The notes below the pieces were generated by a model. The model was not told where the DNA came from, did not search any database, and was given only the letters and a program-made list of their open reading frames with translations. 64,000 nucleotides of DNA from JBCDGZ01 sp038750655. Lineage in GTDB: Bacteria; Bacteroidota; Bacteroidia; Chitinophagales; Saprospiraceae. The DNA is taken from positions 1 to 64,000 of the forward strand of contig JBCDGZ010000003.1 in assembly GCA_038750655.1 (NCBI GenBank), in the 5' to 3' direction. The translations under genes were made by a program, and so were the position numbers. Below are positions 63,193-64,000 of the stretch, one piece after another; within the stretch, counting starts at the first letter, position 1, and each line of letters begins with the position of its first letter.

Positions 63193-64000
63193 ATGACTGG
63201 ATTATTAGCCGTTTTGAGTATTATTCTCATCGCCATCATTATCGTACAGATCGGTAAGGTAACGGAGTTGGCGGCGAAAATCAGAGGAGAGGAAGAGGCG
63301 GAAATGGAAATTAATAACCGCAATGCGTTGTGGTCTATTGTTTTCATGGTCGTTTTCCTGATTGCTTGTGTTGTTTCTGCTGTTTACTACAAGAACAGTA
63401 TCCTTTGGTATGGTCCCCACACGGCGGCCTCAGCGCATGGCGGAGAATTAGACTCTTTATTTAACACTACCTTGTTTTTCACTGGTATTGTATTTATCGT
63501 CACGCACATCCTGCTTTTCTGGTTTGCTTACAAATATCGGAGCAAGAAGGGCCGTAAGGTATTGTACATGCCTCATGACACTCGTTTGGAGATCATCTGG
63601 ACGATGGTCCCTGCCGTAGTGATGAGCTTCTTGGTAATTAAAGGCTTAGTGGCCTGGAACGAGGTGATGGCCGATGTTGGAGAAGATGAAGATTATATCG
63701 AAATCGAAGCCACAGGCATGCAGTTCCTTTGGACGATGCGTTACCCTGGCCCCGATGGTGCCTTGGGACGTAAGTATTACAAAAACATCACTGCGGTCAA
63801 TGCATTAGGACAAGACTGGGAAGATACCAAGAATTTGGATGACATTGTTTCTTCGGCAGCAGGGGAGGTGATCAAATTGCCTATCAACAAAAAAGTGCGG
63901 GTGCGGATCACGGCGCGTGATGTGCTACACAACTTTGATCTTCCTCACTTCCGGGTAAAAATGGATGCTATCCCCGGTCTACCAACCTATTTTGCTTTCA
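63193..64000 (+). CDS. coxB: Cytochrome c oxidase subunit II (5' part)
   Basis: The first 269 codons of the CuA subunit; the window ends inside the gene. After an extra N-terminal helix (MTGLLAVLSIILIAIIIVQI) come two membrane helices (about residues 45-65 and 92-112), typical for Bacteroidota. Then HDTRLEIIWTMVPAVVMSFLVIKGLVAWN and the periplasmic cupredoxin domain with ATGMQFLWTMRYPG and DVLHNFDLPHFRVKMDAIPGLPT, where His is the first CuA ligand. The cysteine ligands should lie just beyond the window. Its position directly behind actF fits an ACIII-oxidase supercomplex. Confidence 0.95.
   Translation, partial: MTGLLAVLSIILIAIIIVQIGKVTELAAKIRGEEEAEMEINNRNALWSIVFMVVFLIACVVSAVYYKNSILWYGPHTAASAHGGELDSLFNTTLFFTGIVFIVTHILLFWFAYKYRSKKGRKVLYMPHDTRLEIIWTMVPAVVMSFLVIKGLVAWNEVMADVGEDEDYIEIEATGMQFLWTMRYPGPDGALGRKYYKNITAVNALGQDWEDTKNLDDIVSSAAGEVIKLPINKKVRVRITARDVLHNFDLPHFRVKMDAIPGLPTYFAF

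Overview
The window reads as chromosomal DNA of a marine or freshwater Bacteroidota, most likely Saprospiria (Lewinella/Haliscomenobacter-like). This is inference from gene content: very large PKD-repeat proteins with gliding-motility (type B) C-terminal domains, several proteins with type A type-IX-secretion (T9SS) C-terminal signals, an alternative complex III operon (actABCDEF) running into cytochrome c oxidase, the long Bacteroidota form of NusB, the DUF1599/DoxX pair, and the Bacteroidota promoter elements TTG-N19-TAnnTTTG. No tRNA, rRNA, phage, transposase or CRISPR array was recognised.

Layout. 0.4-14.6 kb: two full-length paralogous ~1,860-residue PKD surface proteins on the + strand, flanking a lipoprotein flavin amine oxidase and a lipoprotein alpha/beta hydrolase on the - strand. 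14.6-24.4 kb: housekeeping and envelope genes (YigZ, DUF1599, DoxX-family, NusB, two OmpA-family proteins, an SRPBCC protein, a Crp/Fnr regulator and an orphan FtsX-type permease). 24.5-38.0 kb: a long + strand run with guaA, a lipoprotein solute-binding protein, an aldehyde dehydrogenase, a T9SS beta-helix protein, a DUF4846 lipoprotein, a TrmH-type methyltransferase, a hydrolase, a YdeI/DUF1905 protein and smc. 38.0-53.0 kb: a mixed-strand region with repeats: a subtilase lipoprotein, a second beta-helix protein, a Uma2 nuclease-fold protein, an M28 peptidase, an AGCS Na+/amino-acid symporter, an acyl-CoA dehydrogenase, an RsmF-type rRNA methyltransferase, a 41-residue double-glycine peptide gene, a UbiD-family decarboxylase and a START protein. 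53.1-64.0 kb: thyA, then actABCDEF and the 5' part of coxB.

How the genes fit together. The act operon plus coxB is a respiratory unit: quinol oxidation by ACIII passes electrons through c-haems to the oxidase. Five products (two PKD proteins, two beta-helix proteins, the M28 peptidase) carry T9SS sorting domains, so much of the remaining coding capacity serves the cell surface or the secretome. The least explained items are the small GG-leader peptide gene at 50.24 kb, a nested inverted-repeat element at 48.65 kb, a short palindromic repeat family at 42.0 and 44.5 kb, and a cluster of DnaA-box-like 9-mers after smc.
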